The notes beneath the pieces are model-generated. The model had not been told where the DNA came from. It ran no database searches and was given only the letters and a program-made list of their open reading frames with translations. A DNA stretch of 64,000 nucleotides from Chitinophaga costaii (GTDB lineage Bacteria > Bacteroidota > Bacteroidia > Chitinophagales > Chitinophagaceae). Positions 35,337-44,477 of the stretch are shown piece after piece. The stretch covers positions 1 to 64,000 of the forward strand of contig NZ_FMAR01000011.1 of the NCBI RefSeq assembly GCF_900094705.1. Reading direction: 5' to 3'. The position numbers and the translations under genes are program-made. How positions within the stretch are numbered: position 1 is the first letter of the stretch; each line of letters opens with the position of its first letter.

Positions 35337-35366
35337 CAAAGGTAATGTCCTTTGCTATATTTCCAA
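35337..35366 (-). promoter_or_regulatory. Promoter of the tRNA-Glu pair
   Basis: On the minus strand TTTTG (TTG at plus 35364-35366), 19 bases, TACCTTTG (plus 35337-35344): a full consensus match, 22 bases before the first tRNA. Confidence 0.8.
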
Positions 35367-35393
35367 AATAATTTTACTTAACGCAAATTTATA

Positions 35394-35424
35394 TTGCAGA
35401 ATACCCACATTGCGCGTAAATTCG
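35394..35424 (+). promoter_or_regulatory. Promoter of gapA
   Basis: TTG at 35394-35396, 20 bases, TAAATTCG at 35417-35424 (one mismatch to TAnnTTTG). Predicted start near 35431, giving a leader of about 30 bases. It is divergent from the tRNA promoter. Confidence 0.6.
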
Positions 35425-35459
35425 CTACTCAAATTTATCATCTCAAATCACAGTGAAAA

Positions 35460-36476
35460 ATGGCAACTTCTTTAAAAATCGGTATTAATGGCTTTGGCCG
35501 CATTGGTCGCCTGGTTTACCGTCAGATCTACAACATGCCCGGCATTGAAGTAGTAGCAATTAACGACCTCACCAGCCCTGCTGTACTTGCTCACCTGTTG
35601 AAGTATGACACCGCACAGGGTCGTTTTGGCGTAGACGTGAAACACACTGAGAACGCAATCATCGTTAATAACGAAGAAGTAAAAATATACGCGCAGAAAG
35701 ATCCTTCGCAAATTCCCTGGGGTAATCACGGAATTGATGTAGTGATAGAATCTACCGGTTTCTTCGCAGATAAAGATAAAGCTGCCGCTCACCTGAAAGC
35801 AGGTGCCAAACGCGTAGTGATCTCTGCACCCGCCACCGGCGATCTGAAGACCATCGTGTTCAACGTAAATCACGATATTCTCGACGGCAGCGAAACAATT
35901 ATCTCCTGCGCTTCCTGCACGACCAACTGTCTGGCTCCTATGGCTAAAGTACTGAACGATAAGTACGGTATTAAACAAGGCCTGATGACCACCATCCACG
36001 CTTACACCAACGACCAGAACACCCTGGATGCACCACATCCAAAAGGCGATCTGCGCCGCGCCCGCGCCGCCGCAGCAAACATCGTCCCCAACAGCACCGG
36101 CGCCGCCAAAGCAATTGGCCTGGTACTGCCCGATCTGAAAGGTAAACTGGATGGCAATGCACAACGCGTACCTGTAGTAACCGGTTCCCTCACCGAACTC
36201 ACTACCCTGCTGAATACCAAAGTAACCGTAGAAGAAATCAACGCCGCTATGAAAGCCGCCGCTAACGAGTCTTATGGTTATACCGAAGACGAAATTGTAA
36301 GCAGCGACGTAATCGGCACCCACTTCGGTTCCCTGTTCGATGCCACTCAAACTAAAGTAATGACAGTAGGCGATCAGCAACTGGTGAAAACCGTTTCCTG
36401 GTACGATAATGAAATGAGCTATGTATCTCAGCTCGTACGTACCGTGAAATATTTCGCAGGGCTGATTTCTAAATAA
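35460..36476 (+). CDS. gapA: Glyceraldehyde-3-phosphate dehydrogenase, type I
   Basis: Glycolysis/gluconeogenesis: oxidises glyceraldehyde-3-phosphate to 1,3-bisphosphoglycerate with NAD+ and phosphate. NAD-binding motif [11 protein letters not shown] at the start, catalytic Cys153 in [12 protein letters not shown], the S-loop around [10 protein letters not shown] and the C-terminal [13 protein letters not shown] are all present. The length of 338 residues is normal. It is followed by its own terminator and then pgk, the next enzyme of the pathway. Confidence 0.97.
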   Translation: MATSLKIGINGFGRIGRLVYRQIYNMPGIEVVAINDLTSPAVLAHLLKYDTAQGRFGVDVKHTENAIIVNNEEVKIYAQKDPSQIPWGNHGIDVVIESTGFFADKDKAAAHLKAGAKRVVISAPATGDLKTIVFNVNHDILDGSETIISCASCTTNCLAPMAKVLNDKYGIKQGLMTTIHAYTNDQNTLDAPHPKGDLRRARAAAANIVPNSTGAAKAIGLVLPDLKGKLDGNAQRVPVVTGSLTELTTLLNTKVTVEEINAAMKAAANESYGYTEDEIVSSDVIGTHFGSLFDATQTKVMTVGDQQLVKTVSWYDNEMSYVSQLVRTVKYFAGLISK

Positions 36477-36481
36477 TCTCT

Positions 36482-36510
36482 AAAAGGCTGGCCCTCCGCC
36501 AGCCTTTTTT
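36482..36510 (+). terminator. Terminator after gapA
   Basis: A 10-bp perfect stem (36482-36491 with 36499-36508), 7-base loop and T run, six bases after the gapA stop. Confidence 0.85.
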
Positions 36511-36523
36511 ACTGCTTTCCCTA

Positions 36524-36581
36524 CCGCGGAATCGCAGCGCAGCAGCGATAGCTTTTGCCCGGCGGCTCCGCGGTTTTTTTT
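36524..36581 (+). terminator. Second hairpin with T run before pgk
   Basis: CCGCGGA (36524-36530) pairs with TCCGCGG (36567-36573), with a possible inner ATCGC/GCGAT stem, and is followed directly by eight T residues. It lies between the gapA terminator and the pgk start, where a second terminator or leader attenuator would act on pgk expression. Confidence 0.5.
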
Positions 36582-36615
36582 GATGCACCACTTATTACTT
36601 TAAACTAACCGCACG

Positions 36616-37812
36616 ATGAGTAAATTTAGCAATTATAATTTCAAAGGCCAGAAAGCCCTGATCCGCGTAGACTTTAATGTACCATTGAACGATCAATTCG
36701 AGATTACCGACGACAACCGCATGCGCGCTGCCGTACCCACCATCCAGAAGATACTGGCCGATGGCGGTTCCGTAATCCTCATGTCTCACCTGGGCCGCCC
36801 TAAAGATGGCCCTACCGATAAGTACTCCCTGAAACACCTGGTAAACCACCTGGTGAAATTGCTGGGAGGCGTTACCGTGAAATTTGCGGAAGACTGCATT
36901 GGCCCCAAAGCCGAAACAGCCGCCGCTCACCTTCAACCCGGCGAAGTATTGCTGCTGGAAAACCTACGCTTCCACAAAGAAGAAGAAAAAGGCGATAAAA
37001 CATTTGCCGCACAACTTGCCAAGCTGGGTACCGTGTATGTAAACGACGCCTTTGGCACAGCCCACCGCGCCCATGCATCCACAGCGGTGATTGCAGCAGA
37101 TTTTCCGGCAGATAAACGGATGTTCGGACTGCTAATGGAAGCAGAAGTAAACAGCGCAGAAAAAGTATTGAACAATACCCAACGCCCCTTTACCGCCATT
37201 CTGGGCGGCGCAAAAGTAAGCGACAAAATTCTTATCATCGAAAACCTGCTGGACCGCGCCAATAACCTGATCATTGGCGGTGGCATGGCCTACACTTTCC
37301 TGAAAGCACAAGGCAAGGAAATCGGTAACTCACTCGTAGAAGACGATAAGCTAGACCTGGCCCTGGAACTGCTGGCCAAGGCCAAAGCCAAAGGCGTGAA
37401 CTTGCTGATCCCCGTAGATTCTGTGGCCGCCGATAAATTTGCAGCAGACGCCAATACCCAGGTAGTGTCTAACGATAACATCCCCGCCGGCTGGATGGGC
37501 CTGGACATTGCCGCAAAATCCATCGCCCTTTTCAGCGACGTAATTGCTAATTCAAAAACCATTCTCTGGAATGGCCCCATGGGCGTATTTGAAATGCCCG
37601 CCTTCCAAGGTGGCACCAAAGCAGTAGCAGAAGCCATTGTACTGGCCACTGAAAAAGGCGCCTTCTCCCTCGTAGGTGGCGGCGATAGCGTAGCCGCCGT
37701 AAACCAGTTTGGCCTGGCCGATAAAGTAAGCTACGTAAGCACCGGCGGCGGCGCCCTCCTGGAACTGTTCGAAGGCAAAGTCCTCCCCGGCATCGCAGCG
37801 ATCCAGCAATAA
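36616..37812 (+). CDS. pgk: Phosphoglycerate kinase
   Basis: Transfers the acyl phosphate of 1,3-bisphosphoglycerate to ADP. The N-terminal domain has [12 protein letters not shown] and [12 protein letters not shown], and the hinge region has [13 protein letters not shown] and [13 protein letters not shown]. The nucleotide-binding domain has [11 protein letters not shown] and WNGPMGVFE, with VGGGDSVAA near the end. 398 residues, complete. It follows gapA by 139 bases with two intervening hairpins, so it may have its own promoter, though none is clear. Confidence 0.97.
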   Translation: MSKFSNYNFKGQKALIRVDFNVPLNDQFEITDDNRMRAAVPTIQKILADGGSVILMSHLGRPKDGPTDKYSLKHLVNHLVKLLGGVTVKFAEDCIGPKAETAAAHLQPGEVLLLENLRFHKEEEKGDKTFAAQLAKLGTVYVNDAFGTAHRAHASTAVIAADFPADKRMFGLLMEAEVNSAEKVLNNTQRPFTAILGGAKVSDKILIIENLLDRANNLIIGGGMAYTFLKAQGKEIGNSLVEDDKLDLALELLAKAKAKGVNLLIPVDSVAADKFAADANTQVVSNDNIPAGWMGLDIAAKSIALFSDVIANSKTILWNGPMGVFEMPAFQGGTKAVAEAIVLATEKGAFSLVGGGDSVAAVNQFGLADKVSYVSTGGGALLELFEGKVLPGIAAIQQ

Positions 37813-37830
37813 TTATAAATTCATAATTTA

Positions 37831-37869
37831 AAAAAGCCATTTGCGCCAGCGCGGCGCAAATGGCTTTTT
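37831..37869 (+). terminator. Terminator after pgk
   Basis: A perfect 17-bp stem (37831-37847 with 37853-37869), 5-base loop, A run before and T run after. Confidence 0.92.
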
Positions 37870-37885
37870 ACTTTACGCTTCTTCC

Positions 37886-38002
37886 TCATAAGATAAGATG
37901 TCCGCAGGTTGGCAATGCAGCAGGTTTCAAGTGTACTGAACCGGATAGCTTTTGCTTTACCAGTTTCCAAAAATGCCGGGCATTCACCGGGTTTATCACC
38001 AT
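37886..38002 (-). CDS. Possible short reading frame or gene remnant (38 codons)
   Basis: The frame reads MVINPVNARHFWKLVKQKLS and continues to ...PTCGHLIL. The same frame stays open upstream of the ATG into the terminator of the transglycosylase gene (FY, SYISRED precede it), which suggests the 3' remnant of a lost gene rather than a functional small gene. The composition resembles coding sequence; no family is recognised. Confidence 0.2.
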   Translation of the reverse strand: MVINPVNARHFWKLVKQKLSGSVHLKPAALPTCGHLIL

Positions 38003-38061
38003 GGTATAAAAAGTAGGGTCTTCACGGCTTATATAGCTTCTTACCAGCAGGCATAAAAAAT

Positions 38062-38094
38062 CCCGCTGAGGTCATCAGCGGGATGTATAATTAT
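38062..38094 (-). terminator. Terminator of the transglycosylase gene
   Basis: On the minus strand ATCCCGCTGA and TCAGCGGGAT form a stem followed by TTTTTT, just downstream of the stop at 38109. Confidence 0.85.
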
Positions 38095-38108
38095 ATAAAG
38101 CTACCGGA

Positions 38109-39416
38109 TTAGGAGCGCTTTGTTGTACTAACTTTCTTTTTAACAGTAGTGCTATGCGAAGTAGCGCTTCTTGTATAAGCACCCTTTTTGTATCTGGTAC
38201 CAGCATACTTGCTGTTGTGAGCAGCGCGAAGCGACGATTTTTTCACGGCGGCGCTATCTACTACCGGCACTTTTACCGGGGCGGGAAAACGCGATTTATC
38301 TACCGCTACTGCCTTATCATCCAGCGCCAATTGTACTGACTCTTTTAAGATTTCATTCTTCTGATGCATGAACTGGGTCATCTTGTCTTTCGGCAGGCGC
38401 AGGTCGGCGGCATTATCGGCGCCAGCCAGCGTACGGGCGAAATTGGGATTCAGCCTTTCCAGGTCGCCCATGCTTACATCCAGGCCTTTGGCAATGGCGT
38501 CAAGGCGATATTTACCAGATACATTAAATACCACGGTATTCATCAGTTCTTCGTCGCTCAGCGGGGTGCCGGCTACGGCTTCCGCAGAAGACGCCACGGC
38601 AGCGTCGGAAACGTCTACTGCATCATTCCCCACACCGAAGAAGGTGTTGAAACGATCCAGGATATAGCCGGTAGCAATGAATTTGTACACATGATTACGG
38701 GATTCTGAAGGCAGAAAATACTGCATACCCCAGAAATCGGAGCGACCGCTGGCTTTAATGGCGCGTTGTACGCCGCCTGCACCACAATTGTAAGCAGCTA
38801 CCACCAGCAACCAGTCGTCGAACTGGTTATGCAGTTCGTTCAGAAATTTAGCGGCGGCAACAGTGCTTTTATAAAAGTCTTTGCGTTCGTCTTTCTTCTT
38901 AGCTACCGTTAGACCAAAAAGACGGGCAGTACCAGACATAAACTGCCAGGCGCCTACGGCACCTACCTTGGAACGGGCATTGGTATTAAAGCTGGATTCT
39001 ATTACCGCGAGGTATTTCATTTCCTCCGGCACACCATTATCCCTGAATACTTTCTCCACCATGGCGAAATAAGGCTGGCCTTTTTCGATCATGATCTGGA
39101 GATGCTGGCTGTAGTGGTTGGCAAAATCATTGATATAGCCTGATACCAGGTTATTATTGATCTGCTCATACACTTTGGGACTACGGATACTGCTAGGCAG
39201 TGAAGCCGCTTCCCTTCTTACCATCAGTGCGGTGGCTGCGGATGGATGTACCACGCTGTCTTTCGGCAAGACAATCTTCCGGGCCGTTATGGCAGTGTCT
39301 ACTGCTGCTACTGAGGCAAATGCAGGCATCACGTCGCCAGCTACTTTTGCTGCCTGGGCGCCACCTGTTGCCAGGCCGGCCGTAAGCAGTAACAATAATA
39401 ATTTCCTCATACACAT
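38109..39416 (-). CDS. Lytic transglycosylase (MltD-like) with LysM domain
   Basis: Cleaves the MurNAc-GlcNAc bond of peptidoglycan. A signal peptide (about 1-22) is followed by an SLT domain: catalytic Glu in AVIESSFNTNARS, GAVGAWQFMSGTARL, VVAAYNCGAGG and the C-terminal YIL motif. A LysM-like segment (SGKYRLDAIAKGLDVSMGDL) lies at about 305-350, and the tail is basic (KKKVSTTKRS). Two starts are possible, 39416 or 39410 (MRKLLLLL), differing by two residues. It begins 8 bases after the gatA stop and is probably in an operon with it. Confidence 0.93.
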   Translation of the reverse strand: MCMRKLLLLLLTAGLATGGAQAAKVAGDVMPAFASVAAVDTAITARKIVLPKDSVVHPSAATALMVRREAASLPSSIRSPKVYEQINNNLVSGYINDFANHYSQHLQIMIEKGQPYFAMVEKVFRDNGVPEEMKYLAVIESSFNTNARSKVGAVGAWQFMSGTARLFGLTVAKKKDERKDFYKSTVAAAKFLNELHNQFDDWLLVVAAYNCGAGGVQRAIKASGRSDFWGMQYFLPSESRNHVYKFIATGYILDRFNTFFGVGNDAVDVSDAAVASSAEAVAGTPLSDEELMNTVVFNVSGKYRLDAIAKGLDVSMGDLERLNPNFARTLAGADNAADLRLPKDKMTQFMHQKNEILKESVQLALDDKAVAVDKSRFPAPVKVPVVDSAAVKKSSLRAAHNSKYAGTRYKKGAYTRSATSHSTTVKKKVSTTKRS

Positions 39417-39424
39417 TTGTTTTT

Positions 39425-40876
39425 TTAACTCGTAGTGACCTGTTTGCTGGTCGTAACATTGATCGTATGCGCCAAACGCAACAGGTTTGCTTCGTCAAAT
39501 TTCCGGGTAATAATCTGGATTCCGTAAGGCATACCATTGGAATGCACTGTTAAAGGAACAGAAATGGCAGGTGTTCCTACCAAGTTTGCCAGTACAGTAT
39601 AAATATCTGCTAAGTACATGGCAATCGGATCTTCCATTTTTTCGCCCAGTTTAAAGGCGGTGGAAGGTACCGTTGGTAATAAGATGGCATCGTAGTTAGC
39701 CAGAATGGTGTTTATTTTGTCCATTACGAGCCTGCGCACTTTTTGCGCTTTCGTAAAATAGGCATCGAAATAACCGGCACTGAGCACAAAAGTTCCCAGT
39801 AATATACGTCGTTTTACCTCTTTGCCAAAACCTTCCGAACGGCTTTGCTTATAAAAATCGCTCAGCGCCAGGTTGGCATGGGCCGTGCGATGGCCGTATT
39901 TCACCCCGTCAAACCGGGAAAGGTTAGAAGAAGCTTCTGCGGTCGTCAGCACATAATAGGCAGGCACCACATAGTCCAGGCAATTGAAATCCACCGCTTC
40001 CACGGTATTGCCGGCTTGTTCCATCTCTTCAAAGAAGTGCAAAAATCCGGCTTTCATTTCAGGGTCTAGCCCATCATGATGGATCGCATCTTTCAAATAC
40101 GCGATTTTCCAGGATTTATTGTGTGTCAGATCAGCCTGGTAATCAGGGACTGCCAGTTGGGAAGCCGTACTATCATAGGTATCCGCACCGGCAATGGCCT
40201 GTAAGACCTGCGCCACATCTGCAATATTCTTGCCAAACACCCCTATTTGATCGAAGGAAGACGCGTAGGCGATGAGTCCGTAGCGCGAAATCCGGCCATA
40301 GGTGGGTTTTAGCCCGATGATGCCGCAAAAGTCTGCCGGCTGCCTTACCGAACCACCAGTGTCGCTGCCCAGGCTTACCAGGCAAAGATCTGCCTGCACC
40401 GCCACCGCCGATCCGCCGGAGGAGCCACCCGGTACCCGGGTTTCATCCAGCGCATTACGCACAGGGCCATAGGCAGAATTTTCGTTGGTAGAGCCCATGG
40501 CAAATTCGTCGCAGTTCAGGTTACCAATAATGATGGCATCGGCCGCCAACAAGCGTTCTACCGCCGTGGCGGAATAAGGGGATACAAAGCCTTCCAAAAT
40601 GCGGGAAGCCGCACCCACCTGGTGGCCGGCATAACAGATCACGTCTTTAATCCCGATCACCACCCCGGCCAGCGACCCTACCGGCTGCCCTGCCTGCAGG
40701 CGGGCATCCAGCGCAGTTGCCTGCGCCAGCGCTTCCGCAGCATATACCTCCCGAAAGGCATTGAGGCGAGTATAGGCTGCTATCCTATCTAAATAGGACT
40801 GCACCACGGCGGTACAGGTAGTACTGCCATCGTGCAAGGCTTTGTGCAAAAGATGTATAGTGCTGTATTCAGACAA
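39425..40876 (-). CDS. gatA: Aspartyl/glutamyl-tRNA amidotransferase subunit A
   Basis: Generates ammonia from glutamine for conversion of Glu-tRNA(Gln) or Asp-tRNA(Asn). The amidase-signature triad is visible: Lys77 in VIGIKDV, cis-Ser152 in GGSSGGS and nucleophile Ser176 in GSDTGGSVRQP. The GatA-specific ends GVFGKNIADVA and TPAISVPL are present. 483 residues, complete. GatB and GatC are not in the window. The next gene downstream is the transglycosylase, 8 bases away, an association of convenience rather than function. Confidence 0.95.
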   Translation of the reverse strand: MSEYSTIHLLHKALHDGSTTCTAVVQSYLDRIAAYTRLNAFREVYAAEALAQATALDARLQAGQPVGSLAGVVIGIKDVICYAGHQVGAASRILEGFVSPYSATAVERLLAADAIIIGNLNCDEFAMGSTNENSAYGPVRNALDETRVPGGSSGGSAVAVQADLCLVSLGSDTGGSVRQPADFCGIIGLKPTYGRISRYGLIAYASSFDQIGVFGKNIADVAQVLQAIAGADTYDSTASQLAVPDYQADLTHNKSWKIAYLKDAIHHDGLDPEMKAGFLHFFEEMEQAGNTVEAVDFNCLDYVVPAYYVLTTAEASSNLSRFDGVKYGHRTAHANLALSDFYKQSRSEGFGKEVKRRILLGTFVLSAGYFDAYFTKAQKVRRLVMDKINTILANYDAILLPTVPSTAFKLGEKMEDPIAMYLADIYTVLANLVGTPAISVPLTVHSNGMPYGIQIITRKFDEANLLRLAHTINVTTSKQVTTS

Positions 40877-40944
40877 GCTAAACCAGTATAATTTAATGGA
40901 TTAAACAAAAATTCCAGTTAGCAAAAAGTACCCTGTTACTAAAA

Positions 40945-41238
40945 CTAGTCTTTCTTTTCCAGGTTAATGTCGGCAGCAGCAGCAGTAGCAGCGGGTGCTA
41001 CCGGCGTGGAAGCGGGGGCAGGCGGCGGAGTGGTTTCGCGCATCCCTTCCTCTAACTCCCGGCGTACATTATTCTTAGCATCGTTGAACTCACGCATACC
41101 TTTACCCAGGCCTCTCATTAACTCCGGGATCTTTTTACCGCCAAACAGCAGTAACACCACTAAAGCAATCAGCAAGATTTCTGTACCGCCCACTTCGTTG
41201 AGGAATAAGAAAGAAGATTTAACCATTACAACAGTCAT
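40945..41238 (-). CDS. tatA: Sec-independent translocase subunit TatA/TatE
   Basis: Forms the pore of the twin-arginine export system. A single N-terminal transmembrane helix (about 17-33) is followed by the [20 protein letters not shown] hinge and amphipathic helix, then an Ala/Pro-rich tail. The usual TatA start is closer to the helix, and an internal Met5 is an alternative start at 41226. TatC is not in the window. Confidence 0.92.
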   Translation of the reverse strand: MTVVMVKSSFLFLNEVGGTEILLIALVVLLLFGGKKIPELMRGLGKGMREFNDAKNNVRRELEEGMRETTPPPAPASTPVAPAATAAAADINLEKKD

Positions 41239-41264
41239 TGTCTCCGATTTAAAAGTTTAGTGAA

Positions 41265-41272
41265 CAAAGATA
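41265..41272 (-). promoter_or_regulatory. -7 element of tatA
   Basis: Minus-strand TATCTTTG, a full TAnnTTTG match, 27 bases before the start at 41238. A -33 TTTG is not seen at normal spacing. Confidence 0.45.
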
Positions 41273-41486
41273 GGGCATAATATCGGCAATACCTATGCTA
41301 CTGGGCTGTTTTGTGCTTTCATATAACAAAATTATAACAATCAAACTATCGGGCACAAGATAAAGAAATGGGTAACTAAGTTTGATAATAAACCAGTTAC
41401 CCATGTTATAATATTATTATTCATTGATAGCCTTCATCAGGATGGCTGGCTGCCCAGCCACTGCTGCCGGACCGTACAGGCACAAC

Positions 41487-41516
41487 AAAAACGGAAGGCT
41501 TGCACCTCCCGTTTTT
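41487..41516 (-). terminator. Terminator of rplS
   Basis: A 12-bp stem with one G-T pair (41487-41498 with 41505-41516), 6-base loop, T run on the minus strand. Confidence 0.82.
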
Positions 41517-41538
41517 ACAAATTTCCCTGTATTGTATA

Positions 41539-41886
41539 CTAAACCCTTTTTTCCTTGATACGGGCGGCTTTACCAGCGCGTTCACGCAGGTAGAACAAAC
41601 GGGCCCTTCTTACTTTACCCACTTTGTTGAGGATAATGCCATCGATGTTAGGAGAGTACAGCGGAAATACACGCTCTACGCCTATGCCATCAGAAATTTT
41701 TCTTACGGTGAAAGATGCCGTGAACCCAGTACCCTGAATTTTCAATACGTCACCTTTAAAGGATTGAATCCTTTCTTTGCTACCTTCTATGATCTTATAG
41801 TTTACGGTAACGTTGTCACCGGCTTTAAACTTCGGGAACTGTTTCTTAGCAGTCAACTGCTCGTGAACAAAATTAATAGCGTTCAT
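41539..41886 (-). CDS. rplS: 50S ribosomal protein L19
   Basis: Ribosomal protein at the 30S-50S interface. FKAGDNVTVNYKIIEGSKER and the SFTVRKISDGIGVERVFPLYSP segment are diagnostic; 115 residues, normal. It has its own promoter, so it is the last member of the rpsP-rimM-trmD-rplS cluster but need not depend on readthrough from trmD, 226 bases upstream. Confidence 0.97.
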   Translation of the reverse strand: MNAINFVHEQLTAKKQFPKFKAGDNVTVNYKIIEGSKERIQSFKGDVLKIQGTGFTASFTVRKISDGIGVERVFPLYSPNIDGIILNKVGKVRRARLFYLRERAGKAARIKEKRV

Positions 41887-41908
41887 CTTTCAAATATTTA
41901 AGGGAGTG

Positions 41909-41940
41909 CAAAGTTAACGTTTAATCCGGCTAAATTCCAA
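41909..41940 (-). promoter_or_regulatory. Promoter of rplS
   Basis: Minus strand TTTG, 21 bases, TAACTTTG (plus 41909-41916): a full match, 22 bases before the start codon. Confidence 0.75.
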
Positions 41941-42112
41941 ATGCTTCCTTATAAAATTGGAAATAATTTTCTGGGACGGTGCCATAAAATGCGCCGTGGC
42001 GGTGGGTAATTGAATGACCTATATACGCTTACCTGGCGTAAAAGATACCTGACGACCTGCCCCACCCGCAGGCAGAAACCAGCCCCGCTTTCGTTTTTCA
42101 ACTCCGTAAAAC

Positions 42113-42787
42113 TTATTGCAGCAAGTCCGGCCTGCGCTGCTGGGTACGGGCCAGGGATTGCTCATGCCGCCAATCTTCTATGTGGCGGTGATTGCCGCTC
42201 AGCAGCACATCTGGCACCTTCCAGTTGCGGAACACTTCCGGGCGGGTATACACCGGCGGAGCCAGGAGGTTGTCCTGGAAGGAGTCGAACAAAGCGGAGG
42301 TTTCATCATTAAGTACGCCGGGCAGCAGCCGGCCCAGAGCATCTACCAGCACCGCAGCGGCCAATTCCCCGCCAGAAAGTACATAATCGCCAATGGAGAT
42401 TTCCTTCGTCACGAAGTGCTCGCGAATGCGCTCGTCTATGCCTTTGTAGTGGCCGCAGATGAGCAGCAGGTTTTCCTGGAGCGATAATTGGTTAGCCATG
42501 CGCTGTTGCAGCGTTTCTCCGTCCGGGGTGAGATATATCACCTCGTCGTACCGGGTAGCGGCTTGCAGGCTTTCAATCGCATTGACCAGGGGTTCCATCA
42601 TCATCACCATGCCCGCGCCGCCGCCAAACTGGTAGTCGTCTACCTGCGCGCGGGGCAGGGTAGAATAATCCCGCAGGTTGTGCAGGTGTACTTCCAGCAA
42701 GCCCTTGTCCTTTGCCCGTTGCAGGATGGAATGAGAAAAAGGGCTTTCCAGCAGTTCCGGCAACACGGTGATGATATCTATTCTCAT
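42113..42787 (-). CDS. trmD: tRNA (guanine-N1-)-methyltransferase
   Basis: Methylates G37 of tRNAs with G at position 36, using S-adenosylmethionine; preserves the reading frame. [18 protein letters not shown] is the standard start, and an in-frame ATG 12 codons upstream is inside the preceding gene and rejected. The knot motifs [25 protein letters not shown] and [13 protein letters not shown] are present. 224 residues. It starts five bases after the stop of the glycosyltransferase-like gene. Confidence 0.96.
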   Translation of the reverse strand: MRIDIITVLPELLESPFSHSILQRAKDKGLLEVHLHNLRDYSTLPRAQVDDYQFGGGAGMVMMMEPLVNAIESLQAATRYDEVIYLTPDGETLQQRMANQLSLQENLLLICGHYKGIDERIREHFVTKEISIGDYVLSGGELAAAVLVDALGRLLPGVLNDETSALFDSFQDNLLAPPVYTRPEVFRNWKVPDVLLSGNHRHIEDWRHEQSLARTQQRRPDLLQ

Positions 42788-42792
42788 AACAA

Positions 42793-43869
42793 TTATTGTA
42801 AAAGTTTCATATAACGCTGGCATTGCACCGCAAAAGAAAACTTAGGATCTGCTTCCAGGGCGGCCTTGCGGGCGGCCCGTTCGGTGGGGTTGCCGGCCAG
42901 CGCCAGCAACGTTTCCAACAGGTCGTGTACGGCATACAAAACGGCATGCCGCGCAAAGTCTTCCCACTGCCCAAAACTTCTTTCCATGAGCAGCGGTATT
43001 TTCCAGGCAAAAGCCAGGTTATACGCCCCGGAAATACGTGTGCGGATGTATTGCTCAAATAAATGCCCCCCCGGATGTAGCAAGGGCAAAATTACGTCGG
43101 ATTGCGCTAAGTATGCCTGGAACAGTGGTTCAGACACCGCCTCTTTAAAGGTAACCACCTGCCCGGCACAAGGCAGGGATTGCAGGCGGGCCGCCAGTTC
43201 CGGATAGCTATTGGCATCGTATTTCCCTAAAAAAATCAATTTCATATAGACTGGCAGCCCATGCTTCGCCACCTGGGCCAGCAGGCTGCCGTAATCGCGG
43301 CGGGAAGGCATTACGCTACCAGGAATGCAGATCCACACCTCCCCTACCGGCTTTTCCAGCGGCGGCACAGGCATCGGCGGAAAAAAAACAGGATAAAAAC
43401 AACCCACGTGCATGCCCCTGGGCGGCTGCACATGCTGTAGCAGCGTATCGTTGAGTACAAAGCAGCGCCGTATTTTCCGGAAAATAATGCGGCGCAGGGT
43501 AAAACCCCGGTTAAATTTACGGCCATTGTGCACAATGCCCACCCAGCGGCGTACCGGCAAGGGCAGCACCGTAAGATCGCGTACCAGGCTGTTTTCTGCC
43601 GTGTTTACCACGATGGTTCGGATATTAAACCGGCGCAAGTAGCCTCGTAGTTGCCACCAGATGCCCAGGTGATTGGCCGCACAGCTTTTCACCGTGTGCA
43701 ACTGATGCCCTGCCAACCCCGGGATATAGGCCAGGGATGGCCACAGGTGCGCATTGCAGATCATATGCACGGCATACCCCTGCTGCTGCAAGAACAGCAC
43801 CTGGGCATACAGGCATTCGGTGTGCGATCCGCCCAGTTCCAGCAAAGCAATATGTTGTTGCGGCATCAT
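42793..43869 (-). CDS. Glycosyltransferase-like protein inserted in the rimM-trmD interval
   Basis: 358 residues, no signal peptide. The start [20 protein letters not shown] and the alternating hydrophobic strands of the first 150 residues suggest the first Rossmann domain of a GT-B glycosyltransferase. [20 protein letters not shown] and [20 protein letters not shown] (joined by a short helix) resemble the second. The late [16 protein letters not shown] and [14 protein letters not shown] segments fit the nucleotide-sugar end. The family is not certain. It lies 3 bases after rimM and 5 bases before trmD, so it is inside a conserved translation operon, which is unusual. Confidence 0.75.
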   Translation of the reverse strand: MMPQQHIALLELGGSHTECLYAQVLFLQQQGYAVHMICNAHLWPSLAYIPGLAGHQLHTVKSCAANHLGIWWQLRGYLRRFNIRTIVVNTAENSLVRDLTVLPLPVRRWVGIVHNGRKFNRGFTLRRIIFRKIRRCFVLNDTLLQHVQPPRGMHVGCFYPVFFPPMPVPPLEKPVGEVWICIPGSVMPSRRDYGSLLAQVAKHGLPVYMKLIFLGKYDANSYPELAARLQSLPCAGQVVTFKEAVSEPLFQAYLAQSDVILPLLHPGGHLFEQYIRTRISGAYNLAFAWKIPLLMERSFGQWEDFARHAVLYAVHDLLETLLALAGNPTERAARKAALEADPKFSFAVQCQRYMKLLQ

Positions 43870-43872
43870 GTG

Positions 43873-44391
43873 TTACAAATAAATATCGATCAGGCCTTCG
43901 GGCAGCCGCAGGCGTACGCGTTTGTCTTTTTGCAGCACCTCTATCAAACTGGCCTCGTTAATGGGCAGGAGCAATTCTTTACCCTGGTATATCACCTTGG
44001 CCAGTACCTGCAAGGGCATTTCTATCACTTCGTCAATAATACCGATCTCGCCCAGGGCTTCATCTTCCACCATAAAGCCCAGCATAGACACCGGTGCGTC
44101 TTTAGATACCTGAGCTTTAAAATCGGCTTCTACCAGGTATACATTAGTTTGGGTAAGCTTTTGAGCGGCTTCCTTGGTATCAATACCCTCCAGCTTCACA
44201 TACACCTGTTCATGATCCTTGACTTTGGCTTTTTCCAAAAAGTAGGGAATAAAGCTGTTTTTACGGGTTTCGAGGAAAAGGGCGGTAATGCCTTTAAGGG
44301 AACTGCGCTTGCCCAGGCTATGCTTGAGTACAAGTTCGCCCTGCAACCCAAAGGTGGCTACCAGCCTGCCAATGCTGAAATAATTGTCCAT
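43873..44391 (-). CDS. rimM: 16S rRNA processing / 30S maturation protein RimM
   Basis: Assists assembly of the 30S head and binds ribosomal protein S19. MDNYFSIGRLVATFGLQGEL is the conserved start; a longer frame to 44454 lies within the hairpin region and is rejected. The second domain has SMLGFMVEDEALGEIGIIDE and PLQVLAKVIYQGKELLLPIN, then the LPEGLIDIYL end. 172 residues, normal. Confidence 0.95.
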   Translation of the reverse strand: MDNYFSIGRLVATFGLQGELVLKHSLGKRSSLKGITALFLETRKNSFIPYFLEKAKVKDHEQVYVKLEGIDTKEAAQKLTQTNVYLVEADFKAQVSKDAPVSMLGFMVEDEALGEIGIIDEVIEMPLQVLAKVIYQGKELLLPINEASLIEVLQKDKRVRLRLPEGLIDIYL

Positions 44392-44417
44392 GGTATATGC
44401 GGAAATGGTGCAATAAA

Positions 44418-44451
44418 AAAAGGAAATATTTGCGGACAAATATTTCCTTTT
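44418..44451 (-). terminator. Strong hairpin with U run between rpsP and rimM (attenuator?)
   Basis: A perfect 15-bp stem (44418-44432 with 44437-44451). On the minus strand the loop is TCCG, a UNCG-type tetraloop, and the right arm runs into seven T residues. It has the form of an intrinsic terminator inside the operon, so it could reduce rimM and trmD expression relative to rpsP. Confidence 0.82.
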
Positions 44452-44477
44452 CAATATGGTTTCTAGCTAAGCTAAAA

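Noticed and set aside
35472..36380. A 302-codon leftward frame
   Set aside because: Antisense to gapA; a side effect of codon bias in a highly expressed gene.
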